DNA of 10,655 bases from Planctomycetota bacterium (GCA_021785155.1 JAJYGE010000285.1:1-10655); one strand, 5' to 3'. Positions 1 to 8,055 are shown, counted from the first letter of the stretch. The notes: generated by a model from the letters alone, not told the origin. Translations and numbers: made by a program.

Positions 1-1269
1 GGCAATCCCGGACATATTCGTTCCTTGCGGGATTTAGGCCGCCCCGGCATAACATTGTCCATGCCCAACCCGGCGTGGGAAGGTGTGGCCCGGCAAATTA
101 AGCTTTCACTTGTGAAAGCCGGTGGGACCAAACTGGAACGCATGGTGTATCACACCAAGGTAAAAAATGGCCAGACGATTCTCACGCATATTCACCATCG
201 GCAGACACCCCTATATCTCATGCAGGGCTTGGCGGATGCGGGCGTGACATGGAAATCCGAAGCGATTTTCCAAGAGCAGATCGGTCATCCGATTGCGGAT
301 GTTGTGATTCCCGCAAAATACAACACCACCGCGGTTTACGCCGGTGCGGTACTGAAAAATGCCCGGCACCGCCGCGCGGCACTGCAGTGGCTGGCATTCC
401 TCAAAACCGCCACCGCCCAGGCCATCTTCGCCCATTATGGCTTTAAGTCGGTGGCCGCGAATGTGGCACGGGTACAAACGCCGCAAGCAGGCAATTCAGA
501 CAACACGGTCATTTTTGCCGACGCCGTAGCCGCCGCGCCCGAAGGTGCTCCAAGTGCCTCCATATCCTTTACCCCGCCGCCGGAATCAGCCATGCCGGGC
601 GGAAAATTGGGACAGGCGATCAGGCTGGGGAAAAATGTATTTGACGATACCCAAAGGTTTGCGGCCCAATACGTGGGTGACGGATTAAACTGTGAAAACT
701 GCCATCTTCAGTCGGGACGGAAGGCGTATTCGGCCCCGATGTGGGCGGCGTATGTGGCATTTCCCAGCTATCAGGCCAAAGCGGGTAAAGTCCTTACGTT
801 TGCCGCGCGGGTTCAGGCGTGTTTCCGTTTCAGCATGAACGGCAAAGTTCCACCCGCCAACGGCAAGGTCATGACCGCGCTGATCAGCTACTGTGCGTGG
901 CTGGCCAAAGGCGCGCCGGTTTACGGCAATCTGGCGGGACGGGGCTATAAGATGCTCAAACTTCCTCCGCTGAAGCCCAGCGTCGCACGCGGCAAAACCG
1001 TCTTCACGATCAACTGCATGGCCTGTCACGGGGCCAACGGCCAAGGATTGATGGTTAATCATAAATATAAGTTTCCACCACTGTGGGGCCCGGAATCGTA
1101 CAATGCCGGTGCCGGGATGGCCAAAGTTAAATTGGCCGCAGCATTCATTAAAACCAATATGCCCTTTAACAAACCCGGCAGCCTGACCAATCAGCAGGCG
1201 TGGGATGTCGCAGCCTATGTGGACAGCCATAAGCGCCCACCCGACCCGCGGAAATTGACGGGGAAGTGA
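1..1269 (+). CDS. Partial: ModA-like substrate-binding domain fused to a TsdA-like diheme cytochrome c
   Basis: The frame is open to the first base, so the 5' end lies outside the window; 422 codons are visible. Numbering from base 1, residues 1 to about 150 resemble the C-terminal lobe of molybdate/tungstate-type ABC binding proteins: a GNP start, a DLGRPG motif, and an ending of the type HRRAALQWLAFL...FAHYGF. After a Pro/Ala-rich linker (about 150-195) comes a diheme cytochrome c with CENCH at 231-235 and CMACH at 339-343. The stretch around the first heme (CHLQSGRK, then QACFRFSMNGK) resembles thiosulfate dehydrogenase TsdA. Cys274 sits where TsdA has its unusual Cys heme ligand, and Met387 (in TNMPF), near Lys384, is the probable distal ligand of heme 2. 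Thiosulfate or another sulfur compound as substrate is an inference. The protein should be periplasmic or membrane-anchored, but the signal peptide is not visible. Confidence is high for the diheme cytochrome and moderate for the binding domain. Confidence 0.8.
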   Translation, partial: GNPGHIRSLRDLGRPGITLSMPNPAWEGVARQIKLSLVKAGGTKLERMVYHTKVKNGQTILTHIHHRQTPLYLMQGLADAGVTWKSEAIFQEQIGHPIADVVIPAKYNTTAVYAGAVLKNARHRRAALQWLAFLKTATAQAIFAHYGFKSVAANVARVQTPQAGNSDNTVIFADAVAAAPEGAPSASISFTPPPESAMPGGKLGQAIRLGKNVFDDTQRFAAQYVGDGLNCENCHLQSGRKAYSAPMWAAYVAFPSYQAKAGKVLTFAARVQACFRFSMNGKVPPANGKVMTALISYCAWLAKGAPVYGNLAGRGYKMLKLPPLKPSVARGKTVFTINCMACHGANGQGLMVNHKYKFPPLWGPESYNAGAGMAKVKLAAAFIKTNMPFNKPGSLTNQQAWDVAAYVDSHKRPPDPRKLTGK

Positions 1270-1312
1270 CGGAATTGGGGAATAATCGCGGGATCAATTA
1301 CTAATTTCATAC

Positions 1313-1340
1313 TTGAATTCGCACCGCATTGAATTACACT
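1313..1340 (+). promoter_or_regulatory. Possible sigma-70 promoter of the methyltransferase-PIN cassette
   Basis: A TTGAAT box (1313-1318) and a TACACT box (1335-1340) are separated by 16 nt, and each matches the consensus at four of six bases. Transcription would begin near 1347. That is downstream of the TTG at 1342, so the site, if real, favours a later translation start. The gap between the cytochrome gene and this cassette (1270-1341) is otherwise featureless. Confidence 0.3.
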
Positions 1341-1416
1341 CTTGCACATATCGGCCCGATTGAGGCGAAGAACGTTTACCACCGGAGGATGTGCAATCGT
1401 AAGTGCAAGTCCAGCA

Positions 1417-3948
1417 ATGAAGCGAGCGATACGCCGCGGCCTTGAAAGGTGCGGGTATAATGCGCAGCGGCTGGTGGTGGATTACCGCTTTGACGGTCTG
1501 GTTATGCCTTTTGCCGGCTTCGCGTACGCGCCGTGGGATGCCCGGTCAGCTTGTATTACTGTTGTTGATTCAGATATCGAAACAATTCAATCAGGTCAAG
1601 TCAGGAGCATCGGTGCTCCCGTCGTGCTTCACTGTCAAGGCGAAAAGCTTGTTTGGTATAAACAAAAAGCTGCGAGCGTTGAGCAACTGCAGGATATTGA
1701 CTCGGAAGAAATCGAAGCCTTCTTCCAGAAGCACGAGCACGACTTCTCGCCACAGGCAATATACGAAGCCAAGACGCGCGTCGGCGTGCCGGGTGAAACG
1801 CAACTGACGTTCGTCGATATCGGCCTTATGCCGACCCTTGAAAGAGACACAGGCGATCATCTCGCCAGGCTCGTGGCACGGGCTATCGATGTTCTGAAGG
1901 GCGACTTAAAGCGGCGGGGCGTGCACAATCCAGCAGCCCGCGAAATGTTCAAATCCGTTTTTTGGCTCTTGGCGGCAAAGATTTTGCGAGATAAGCACGT
2001 CGAGCATTTCGCCACATTGCGCCTGGACGATGCAGAGGGAATCTTTCAGAAAGTTGGCCGACATTATTCAGAATCGGATCTGCGTCCCCCGGGCGGCACT
2101 ACATGGGCTTCGGGCATTCAGGCGGCCGCGGATGAAATTTTCCAAAGTTCCGATCTCGGTAACGTTACACCGGAAGCGTTGGCCAATGTTTACGAGAACG
2201 CATTGGTTCCGAAGACCCTTCGCAAAGAATTGGGAATTCACAGCACGCCCCCCTATCTGGTGGATTACATCCTTGGCAGATTGCGGCCATGGATAGAAGA
2301 AATTCCAGAACGCGACCGTTATGTATTTGAACCGGCATGTGGTTCCGGGGCGTTTTTGGTGGGGGCCATGCGGTTATTACGGGAACTTTGCACGGACAAA
2401 ACCGGTAGCGGCAGGCATAAATATCTCAAGGACAGACTCGCCGGCGTAGAATTGGACCCATTCGCATTGGAGGTGGCTCGGCTATCGCTTACGCTTGCCG
2501 ATATACCGCATTCCAACGGCTGGAAATTGGAACAGGGCGACATGTTCGCATCCGACACCTTGGAGAACTACGTCGCCAAAGCTCATATCGTGCTGGCTAA
2601 TCCACCGTATGAAAAATTTAGCAATCGGGAGAAAAAGGAACTGGCTGATCAGGGAACCTCCGCGACCGCATCGACGAAAGCGATGGAAATGCTCTCCCGA
2701 ATCGTTCCCCATCTTCAGACCGGTGCGGTGCTGGGTGTTATTCTGCCAATTGGAGCTCTTCATAGCAAAGAGGGAAGCGTCGTGCGGAAGCTTCTTTTAG
2801 AGCAATTCGAGATATTAGAAATTTGCGTTCTACCTGACGGGGTCTTTAAATACTCCAACCACGAAACTGCAATGTTGATTTCCCGACGAACTGAGGCAGC
2901 TACCGTCCGGCGCGCGGCGATCATGTACAACCGGGTCACTCGTGCGAACATTAAGCACTTCCAACGATCCTGCCGATCGGGGATTTCCGAAAATGTTTCG
3001 CAATCATCATTCGATGTGCCGCCAACGTACTCCTTGCATTGGCGAGAACTTGAATCCATCTGGCGATACTGTACGAATTATCCCCGACTCGGAAGTGTCG
3101 CAAAGGCCGGTGAAGGGTTCTCGTTTATCAACCGGCACGACCTGCCGCGGAAGACAATCGATCCACATGCGAAGGGCGGAGAGGGATACTTTCCGGCGTT
3201 CCTCGGAAATATGGCGCAAATACCTATTTTTGGCAGTCCCAAAGAGTCCCTGTGCCGATTAGAAAAAGAACTGATTCAGGTCCGCCGATCCGGCACTGAG
3301 GTGGGAAGGAACCAGATCGTAATGAATCACGCACGAGTGGGAGCCCCCTGGATGATCCGGGCCGTACTCGACCCCGTCGGTCACGCGGTAAACAACAATT
3401 TTCTGGTGGTGCGCGCAACATCAGATGTTACCCTGGAATATCTCTGGGCTCTGCTCAACTCGCCGTTTGCCAACGCCTTCGCTCACACCAGCAGAACGTC
3501 GCGCCACGTGCTGGCAGGTACGGTCGAGAAAATGCCGGTACCTGACGCGTCGCGCGAGGAAATTGATGCGGTTGTTCGGGCCGCTAGAGCCTACCTGGCT
3601 ATAGCAAAATCCAGCGGAGAACCTATGGCTAGCGCGACGAGTGAAAGGGCCGTTAAGGATGCCTTGCTGCGAATGGACGCTGAAGTATTGCGCCTTTATG
3701 ACTTGCCGCCGCGCCTGGAGCGACAGCTGCTGGACCTCTTTTCCGGCAAGCAAAGGCCGGGCGTGGGTTGCCAGTTCCATGGCTATTTCCCTCCGGGTTT
3801 TAACGCCTGGATTCCCCTGCATCAGTACATTTCCGACGAGTACCGGGCGGCGGCATCAGATACCACCATCAATCGCTGTGAACCCGCAAAATCCCCGGAT
3901 ATTTTGGCCGCAGTTGAAGCGACCGCCGAGCTTTTCAATGAGGAGTAG
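1417..3948 (+). CDS. N6-adenine DNA methyltransferase of a putative modification/nuclease cassette
   Basis: The protein is 843 residues from the ATG at 1417. A longer reading from TTG 1342 (868 residues) or TTG 1360 is open, but the candidate promoter overlaps it. A GGAGG at 1384-1388 serves no good start codon, so the start is uncertain. Numbering from 1417, the core is a class I SAM-dependent methyltransferase: SAM-binding motif PACGSGAF (306-313), an acidic motif in GVELDPFALEVARL, and the catalytic NPPY (395-398) typical of gamma-type N6-adenine methylases. The C-terminal part (about 530-760) should recognise the DNA target, and a conserved-looking tail (LPPRLERQLLDLF...RPGV...YFPPGF) follows. 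The first 280 residues or so belong to no domain I can name, and I see no clear PD-(D/E)xK nuclease motif there. I recall similar proteins annotated simply as N-6 DNA methylases. The downstream PIN gene is translationally coupled, which suggests joint function. Confidence 0.82.
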   Translation: MKRAIRRGLERCGYNAQRLVVDYRFDGLVMPFAGFAYAPWDARSACITVVDSDIETIQSGQVRSIGAPVVLHCQGEKLVWYKQKAASVEQLQDIDSEEIEAFFQKHEHDFSPQAIYEAKTRVGVPGETQLTFVDIGLMPTLERDTGDHLARLVARAIDVLKGDLKRRGVHNPAAREMFKSVFWLLAAKILRDKHVEHFATLRLDDAEGIFQKVGRHYSESDLRPPGGTTWASGIQAAADEIFQSSDLGNVTPEALANVYENALVPKTLRKELGIHSTPPYLVDYILGRLRPWIEEIPERDRYVFEPACGSGAFLVGAMRLLRELCTDKTGSGRHKYLKDRLAGVELDPFALEVARLSLTLADIPHSNGWKLEQGDMFASDTLENYVAKAHIVLANPPYEKFSNREKKELADQGTSATASTKAMEMLSRIVPHLQTGAVLGVILPIGALHSKEGSVVRKLLLEQFEILEICVLPDGVFKYSNHETAMLISRRTEAATVRRAAIMYNRVTRANIKHFQRSCRSGISENVSQSSFDVPPTYSLHWRELESIWRYCTNYPRLGSVAKAGEGFSFINRHDLPRKTIDPHAKGGEGYFPAFLGNMAQIPIFGSPKESLCRLEKELIQVRRSGTEVGRNQIVMNHARVGAPWMIRAVLDPVGHAVNNNFLVVRATSDVTLEYLWALLNSPFANAFAHTSRTSRHVLAGTVEKMPVPDASREEIDAVVRAARAYLAIAKSSGEPMASATSERAVKDALLRMDAEVLRLYDLPPRLERQLLDLFSGKQRPGVGCQFHGYFPPGFNAWIPLHQYISDEYRAAASDTTINRCEPAKSPDILAAVEATAELFNEE
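3941..3945 (+). promoter_or_regulatory. Ribosome binding site of the PIN gene, inside the methyltransferase 3' end
   Basis: AGGAG lies 6 nt before the GTG at 3952 and directly touches the TAG stop of the methyltransferase. This placement decides the GTG start and points to translational coupling of the two genes. Confidence 0.7.
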
Positions 3949-3951
3949 GGT

Positions 3952-4458
3952 GTGGACGAATACCTCGTTGACACGAATATACTGTTCGACATGATGCATC
4001 CCAACGCGGCACACAACAAGGAAGTGTGGAAAAATCGACGCACGCGCAACGCTATCCTGCATTTACCGGTGATTGTACTGGGAGAAACACAATTGGGTTT
4101 TCACCTCGGTGGAATTGATCTCGACGCGGCCCGTCGCGACCTTGATGTTTTTCTTGACCGGAACGGTTTGATCTTGCAGCAAGCGACAAAGCATACAGCC
4201 CAAATCTACGGCGATATCAAGGCCCGCCTCATTGAAAAATATTCTTCTAAAAAGACGAAACATCGGGCGAAATGGCCGGAGCGGTGGTCCGACCCGGTAA
4301 CGGGCGCAGACCTCGGCATCGACGAATGCGATCTTTGGATCGTGGCACAAGCGATCGAACGAAATTTTGTGCTGGTTACCGCAGACAAGATGGACCGGCT
4401 GCGGGCGGTCATTATTGACCTGCGGGTGGAAAACTGGCGCGTTGCGTCAGCGCCGTGA
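3952..4458 (+). CDS. PIN-domain (VapC-like) ribonuclease partner of the DNA methyltransferase
   Basis: This 168-residue protein starts at a GTG with a well-placed AGGAG and follows the methyltransferase stop by 3 nt. It shows the acidic set of the PIN nuclease fold: Asp7 in LVDTN, Glu45 in VLGETQ, Asp127 in ECDLWIVAQA, and Asp145 in LVTADKMD. PIN proteins usually cut RNA with metal ions bound by these residues, so the protein should be an active cytoplasmic nuclease. It is somewhat longer than typical VapC toxins (about 130-140 residues). The extra length includes a Lys/Arg/Trp-rich stretch at about 96-112 ahead of the third acidic site. No VapB-like antitoxin gene lies beside it; the only partner is the methyltransferase. 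Whether the target is RNA or unmodified DNA cannot be read from the sequence. The PIN assignment is firm and the role is unknown. Confidence 0.83.
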   Translation: MDEYLVDTNILFDMMHPNAAHNKEVWKNRRTRNAILHLPVIVLGETQLGFHLGGIDLDAARRDLDVFLDRNGLILQQATKHTAQIYGDIKARLIEKYSSKKTKHRAKWPERWSDPVTGADLGIDECDLWIVAQAIERNFVLVTADKMDRLRAVIIDLRVENWRVASAP

Positions 4459-4786
4459 TACACTGCCCGGTGCTCGTCACAGCAGGAAATTAGAATACGC
4501 GGCACGATCGTGGGTAGGTAGCGGACGAGGTGCCCGCCCAAAAATCTCGGCGCATGTTATGCCGTTCAAAATAGACTGTAAAAAGACCGCGAATTACGCC
4601 GATCACGCAGATAAACTCGGAGCTTCCGTCGATAGAGCGTTCAGAGGTATTGGAACTCACGCGACAGATGGTGTATCCATAGGATCCAGTTACCACCCGA
4701 CTTCAAAGAATTCTTGCCGGCCCCGATTCCTGATTCTTGTCCCTCCAGAGTTGCCCGAAAATGATTCTCCATGGACAATACGCAAT
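4459..4786 (+). other. Intergenic stretch without a convincing gene
   Basis: About 330 nt separate the PIN gene from the RNase D gene. The rnd frame stays open through this stretch and into the PIN gene, but the translation shows no domain and is low-complexity in character. Around 4588-4613 there is an AT/GC-mixed run with repeated near-copies of a short unit (gcgaattacg, ccgatcacgc). It resembles short intergenic repeats I recall from planctomycete genomes. I see no tRNA, no clear terminator and no strong promoter. Confidence 0.4.
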
Positions 4787-5992
4787 ATGCACAATGTGGA
4801 ACATGGAAAAAAAGTCCCCGCTCCGGCGATGATGATTTCCAGCGCCGCCGGACTGGAAGACTTATGTCTGCGGCTGAAAAGCGCCGGCGTTTTTGGCATT
4901 GATACCGAATTCATAGGGGAAACATCCTATACCCCGATCCTTTGCCTGATCCAGATATCCATCGGAACAGAAGTGCAACTGGTGGACCCCATGGCCATTG
5001 ACGATCTTGCGCCATTGCTGGAACTGGTGGCCGATCCGGTTATTCTTAAAATTTGTCATGCCGGAGAACAGGATCTCGCCATTCTCTCGCAGCGCTCCGG
5101 CTCGCGGGCCTCCAATGTCATGGATACTCAGGTATTGGCAGGGTTAATCGGGCTGGGCTATCCTCTTTCATACGCCCGGCTGGTGGAGTATTTTTGCGGC
5201 ATTCGGCTGGCCAAAGCCCATACCTACAGTGCCTGGGATCGTCGGCCCTTAACCGCGGCCCAGCATGACTATGCCATAGACGATGTAAAATATCTTTCCG
5301 CCATCTACGAGGCAATATCGCAACGGCTCACGGCCTTACATCGGCAGGCCTGGGCGGTGGCGGCATGTGAAGAGCGGTGCGAGGCTGCGGCCACGCCGCC
5401 TGATCCACAATTGGCGTATCTGAAAATCAAAGCGCCCCGAAGTCTTAATTCATTGCAATTGGCGGCTCTCCGCGCCTTGTGCGCCTGGCGCGAGCAACTG
5501 GCTTATGAACACGATCTGCCGGCCCGTACGATATTGCCGGATAATGTCCTGCGCGACATTGCTAAAATGCTGCCCACACGCCGCGGGCAACTCAACAACG
5601 TAAAGGATTTTCCGGAGCGGGAACTGTCCTCCTACGCCGAGTTTATAATTTCTATTGTGGCACAATTAAAACAACAGGCCGCTGAGACCTATCCTGCCGC
5701 CGCTGATGAACTTGATGAGGGCTTTGAATCCCGGATATTCGGTGAAACGGCCTGGGCCTTGGCGCAGACAATCTGCCTGTCCGGACATGTCAGTACGACG
5801 CTGGTTACATCACAGGCGGATGTGCTGGAATGGGCCCATCAAGTCCGAGCTGGTAAAGCCTTTAACGATCACAAACTGATGAGCGGATGGCGATATGAAT
5901 GTCTCGGAAAACCTCTTTTTGAAATTCTGACCACCGACCGGCGGATTACCTTGAGTTGCCGCAAGGGCGTTCTTGAATCTTTGACACAGTGA
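4787..5992 (+). CDS. rnd: Ribonuclease D (DEDDy 3'-5' exoribonuclease with HRDC domain)
   Basis: From the ATG at 4787 the protein has 401 residues, close to the usual RNase D length. It carries the DEDDy exonuclease signature: Asp39 and Glu41 in GIDTEF, Asp96 in CHAGEQDL, and Tyr162 with Asp166 in YAIDDVKYL. The WDRRPLT stretch before the last motif is typical of RNase D. An HRDC-like helical nucleic-acid-binding domain follows at about 215-290 (LNSLQLAALRALCAWREQLA and LPDNVLRDIAK). RNase D trims the 3' ends of tRNA precursors and other structured RNAs in the cytoplasm. The exact start is unclear: GTG 4796 and the ATGs at 4829/4832 are alternatives, and none has a strong ribosome binding site. 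The frame is open upstream to 4367, but that part overlaps the PIN gene and looks non-coding. The next gene, asnB, starts 9 nt after the stop, so the two are probably co-transcribed. Confidence 0.85.
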   Translation: MHNVEHGKKVPAPAMMISSAAGLEDLCLRLKSAGVFGIDTEFIGETSYTPILCLIQISIGTEVQLVDPMAIDDLAPLLELVADPVILKICHAGEQDLAILSQRSGSRASNVMDTQVLAGLIGLGYPLSYARLVEYFCGIRLAKAHTYSAWDRRPLTAAQHDYAIDDVKYLSAIYEAISQRLTALHRQAWAVAACEERCEAAATPPDPQLAYLKIKAPRSLNSLQLAALRALCAWREQLAYEHDLPARTILPDNVLRDIAKMLPTRRGQLNNVKDFPERELSSYAEFIISIVAQLKQQAAETYPAAADELDEGFESRIFGETAWALAQTICLSGHVSTTLVTSQADVLEWAHQVRAGKAFNDHKLMSGWRYECLGKPLFEILTTDRRITLSCRKGVLESLTQ

Positions 5993-6001
5993 GCTTGGGC
6001 C

Positions 6002-7873
6002 ATGTGCGGTTTTGCCGGAATTATCCGATGGCGTGATGGCCAAAATCAACAATCTGGTGTCACGGATTCCCGGCTTGATGCCGTGGATGAATTGCTTGCT
6101 CATCGCGGTCCCGATGGTGCCGGACGCTGGCGCGACCCGCAAAATCATGCCTGTGTTCTCTTACATCGCCGATTAAGCATTCTTGACCGGGCCGGCGGTG
6201 CCCAGCCCATGGGTAATGAAGATCATCGCGTGCAAGTGGTCTTTAATGGCGAGATATACAATCATCGTGAACTTCGTATGCAATTGCGGCAAATGGGCCA
6301 CACATTCACCAGTGATCACAGCGACACGGAAGTGCTGGTGCACGGATGGGAGCAATGGAATACCCGGTTGCCGGAAAAATTAACCGGCATGTTCGCGTTT
6401 GCAATTTGGGACAGCCGCACCCGGACTCTTTTTTTGGCCCGGGATCGCATCGGGCAAAAGCCGCTGTTTTATCATTCCCGCAACGGATACTTTTATTTTG
6501 CCAGCACGCTGCCGGCCCTGCTGGCTCTGGTCGCGAAGCCCACCGTCTCAAGCGCGGCTATGGCGGGGTATCTCACGCATGGCTATCTGCCGGCACCATA
6601 CACCATTTACGAAAATGTGTTTCAATTGTCCGGCGGACATTGGTTGTGTGCTCAAGGCGGCGAAATCAGACTCGGCGCGTATTGGTCCGCCAAAGACCCG
6701 ATGCCGAAAACAGATCCAAATGCCGGATTGCCTGAAATCTTAAATGCGGCGGTCGCCTCGCAGATGGAAGCGGACGTTCCCATGGCGTGCTTCCTTTCCG
6801 GAGGTGTTGATTCCACAATTATCGCGGCACTTATGCAGCGCCACGCTCTGCGCCTCGGTGTCCCGCGGATAAAGACCATCAGCATCGGATTTGACGACGC
6901 CGCATTTGATGAGACGGCCTATGCGCAACGCGCGGCCACGCGGATCGGCTCGGATCATCATAGCTTTCAGGTGCGTGCCGGCGATCATGTTATTGAGACC
7001 CTGCAATGGCTTGTGCGTTATACGCTTGGAGAGCCATTCGCCGATTCCTCCATCCTGCCCACCTATTACCTGGCCAATAGTGCCAGGATGCTGGCATCCT
7101 GCGCTATCAGCGGCGATGGCGGCGATGAACTTTTCGGCGGGTATGATCGCTATCGGGCCTTGAATCTGATAACCTCCGTGCCACGCTTGGCACGCCTGCT
7201 CGCCGGAGCGCACATGCTCGTCAAGGGTGGTGAACGGGCGCGGCGATTTCACAATGCCACCGAGCAACATTATTGGCCGCAACGTTACGCCGCCCTCACC
7301 CGACTGTTTTCCCACGCTGATATTGATATTCTGCTGCCTGATCTTCCGGAAAATGCTGGACTGCTGAGCTGGCCAAAGGATAGTCACACCGCCGATGAAG
7401 TTGTCCGAGCGGCGATGCTATTGGATCAACGGCATTATTTGCCGGGGGATGTTTTATGGAAAGTGGACAGCGCCTCGATGGCCAATGCCCTTGAGGTGCG
7501 CAGCCCATTTCTGGATCATCGTGTGATCGCGTGTGCTTCTGAAATTCCTACGCCGCAGTTGTTGAATTTTCGCACCGGCAAAGTGGCGTTAAAACGGATT
7601 TTTTCCGAACTGCTCCCGCCCGAAATTTCCGGGCGCTCCAAGCGGGGTTTTGCCCTGCCCATCGGGGAATGGTTCCGCGGCCAGTTACATCAGGCCTTAC
7701 GCGATCTTCTTTTTTCTTCGGACAGTTACTTTTCATCCCACCGGGCGCAAAGTTTTCTGGAACAAATGCTTCGTGAACACACCCAACGCCACCGCGACCA
7801 CACACATCGGCTCTTCGCCCTGTTAATGCTGGAATTATGGCACCGGGAAGTGAAAACGGGATGTGATTGGTGA
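6002..7873 (+). CDS. asnB: Asparagine synthetase, glutamine-hydrolysing
   Basis: This 623-residue protein makes asparagine from aspartate, glutamine and ATP in the cytoplasm. The start is fixed by MCGF: Cys2 is the N-terminal nucleophile of class II glutamine amidotransferases once Met is removed. The glutaminase domain (about 1-200) continues with LAHRGPDGAGRW, RRLSILD, NGEIYNH and SDTEVLVHGW. The synthetase domain has the ATP pyrophosphatase loop SGGVDS (266-271) and the conserved SGDGGDELFGGYDRY (from 370), then the C-terminal VRSPFLDHR and SKRGFALPIGEWFR stretches. Length and motifs match complete bacterial AsnB enzymes. Related amidotransferases that act on other substrates in cell-surface or natural-product pathways share this layout, but no such genes are nearby. 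It lies 9 nt after rnd. Confidence 0.87.
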   Translation: MCGFAGIIRWRDGQNQQSGVTDSRLDAVDELLAHRGPDGAGRWRDPQNHACVLLHRRLSILDRAGGAQPMGNEDHRVQVVFNGEIYNHRELRMQLRQMGHTFTSDHSDTEVLVHGWEQWNTRLPEKLTGMFAFAIWDSRTRTLFLARDRIGQKPLFYHSRNGYFYFASTLPALLALVAKPTVSSAAMAGYLTHGYLPAPYTIYENVFQLSGGHWLCAQGGEIRLGAYWSAKDPMPKTDPNAGLPEILNAAVASQMEADVPMACFLSGGVDSTIIAALMQRHALRLGVPRIKTISIGFDDAAFDETAYAQRAATRIGSDHHSFQVRAGDHVIETLQWLVRYTLGEPFADSSILPTYYLANSARMLASCAISGDGGDELFGGYDRYRALNLITSVPRLARLLAGAHMLVKGGERARRFHNATEQHYWPQRYAALTRLFSHADIDILLPDLPENAGLLSWPKDSHTADEVVRAAMLLDQRHYLPGDVLWKVDSASMANALEVRSPFLDHRVIACASEIPTPQLLNFRTGKVALKRIFSELLPPEISGRSKRGFALPIGEWFRGQLHQALRDLLFSSDSYFSSHRAQSFLEQMLREHTQRHRDHTHRLFALLMLELWHREVKTGCDW

Positions 7874-7999
7874 ATGGCAATGGCGACGGATTTAATGGTT
7901 GGTGGATCCCGGCAAAACCCATTACTCGGACAGGCTCCCAGCGTTTCGGCGGCGGTGCGGTGAAACCATTTATGAAAACAAATTGCCTTGGTACCCAAC

Positions 8000-8028
8000 T
8001 TGACAAACTTTGTGAAAAATAGTACAAG
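8000..8028 (+). promoter_or_regulatory. Predicted sigma-70 promoter of the ATP synthase operon
   Basis: A perfect TTGACA (8000-8005) is followed after exactly 17 nt by TACAAG (8023-8028), which matches four of six -10 bases. Transcription would start near 8035, about 20 nt before the first gene. A small inverted repeat TTGG-TAC-CCAA (7988-7998) lies just upstream of the -35 box; it could be an operator or chance. The rest of the 182-nt gap after asnB shows no clear terminator. Confidence 0.6.
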
Positions 8029-8055
8029 GATGGCAGTTGGTGGACGGTAGCGGCC

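Noticed and set aside
685..1230. 181-codon open frame on the minus strand
   Set aside because: It is antisense to the cytochrome domains, whose heme motifs prove the + strand reading.
1442..1807. 121-codon + strand frame overlapping the methyltransferase
   Set aside because: It is an out-of-frame shadow of the methyltransferase N-terminus with no domain and no ribosome binding site.
4436..4454. GGCGC/GCGCC hairpin at the end of the PIN gene as a terminator
   Set aside because: The stem is only 5 bp, lies inside the coding sequence and has no T-run after it.
4751..4779. TTGCCC and GACAAT boxes, 17 nt apart, as an rnd promoter
   Set aside because: Both boxes are poor and transcription would start at the ATG itself; too weak to list.
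4367..4786. Long in-frame upstream extension of the RNase D gene
   Set aside because: It overlaps the PIN gene in another frame, shows no domain, and the RNase D motifs and normal length are complete from about 4787.
6740..7387. 215-codon open frame on the minus strand
   Set aside because: It lies wholly within asnB, whose motifs are intact, and its translation has no recognisable domain.
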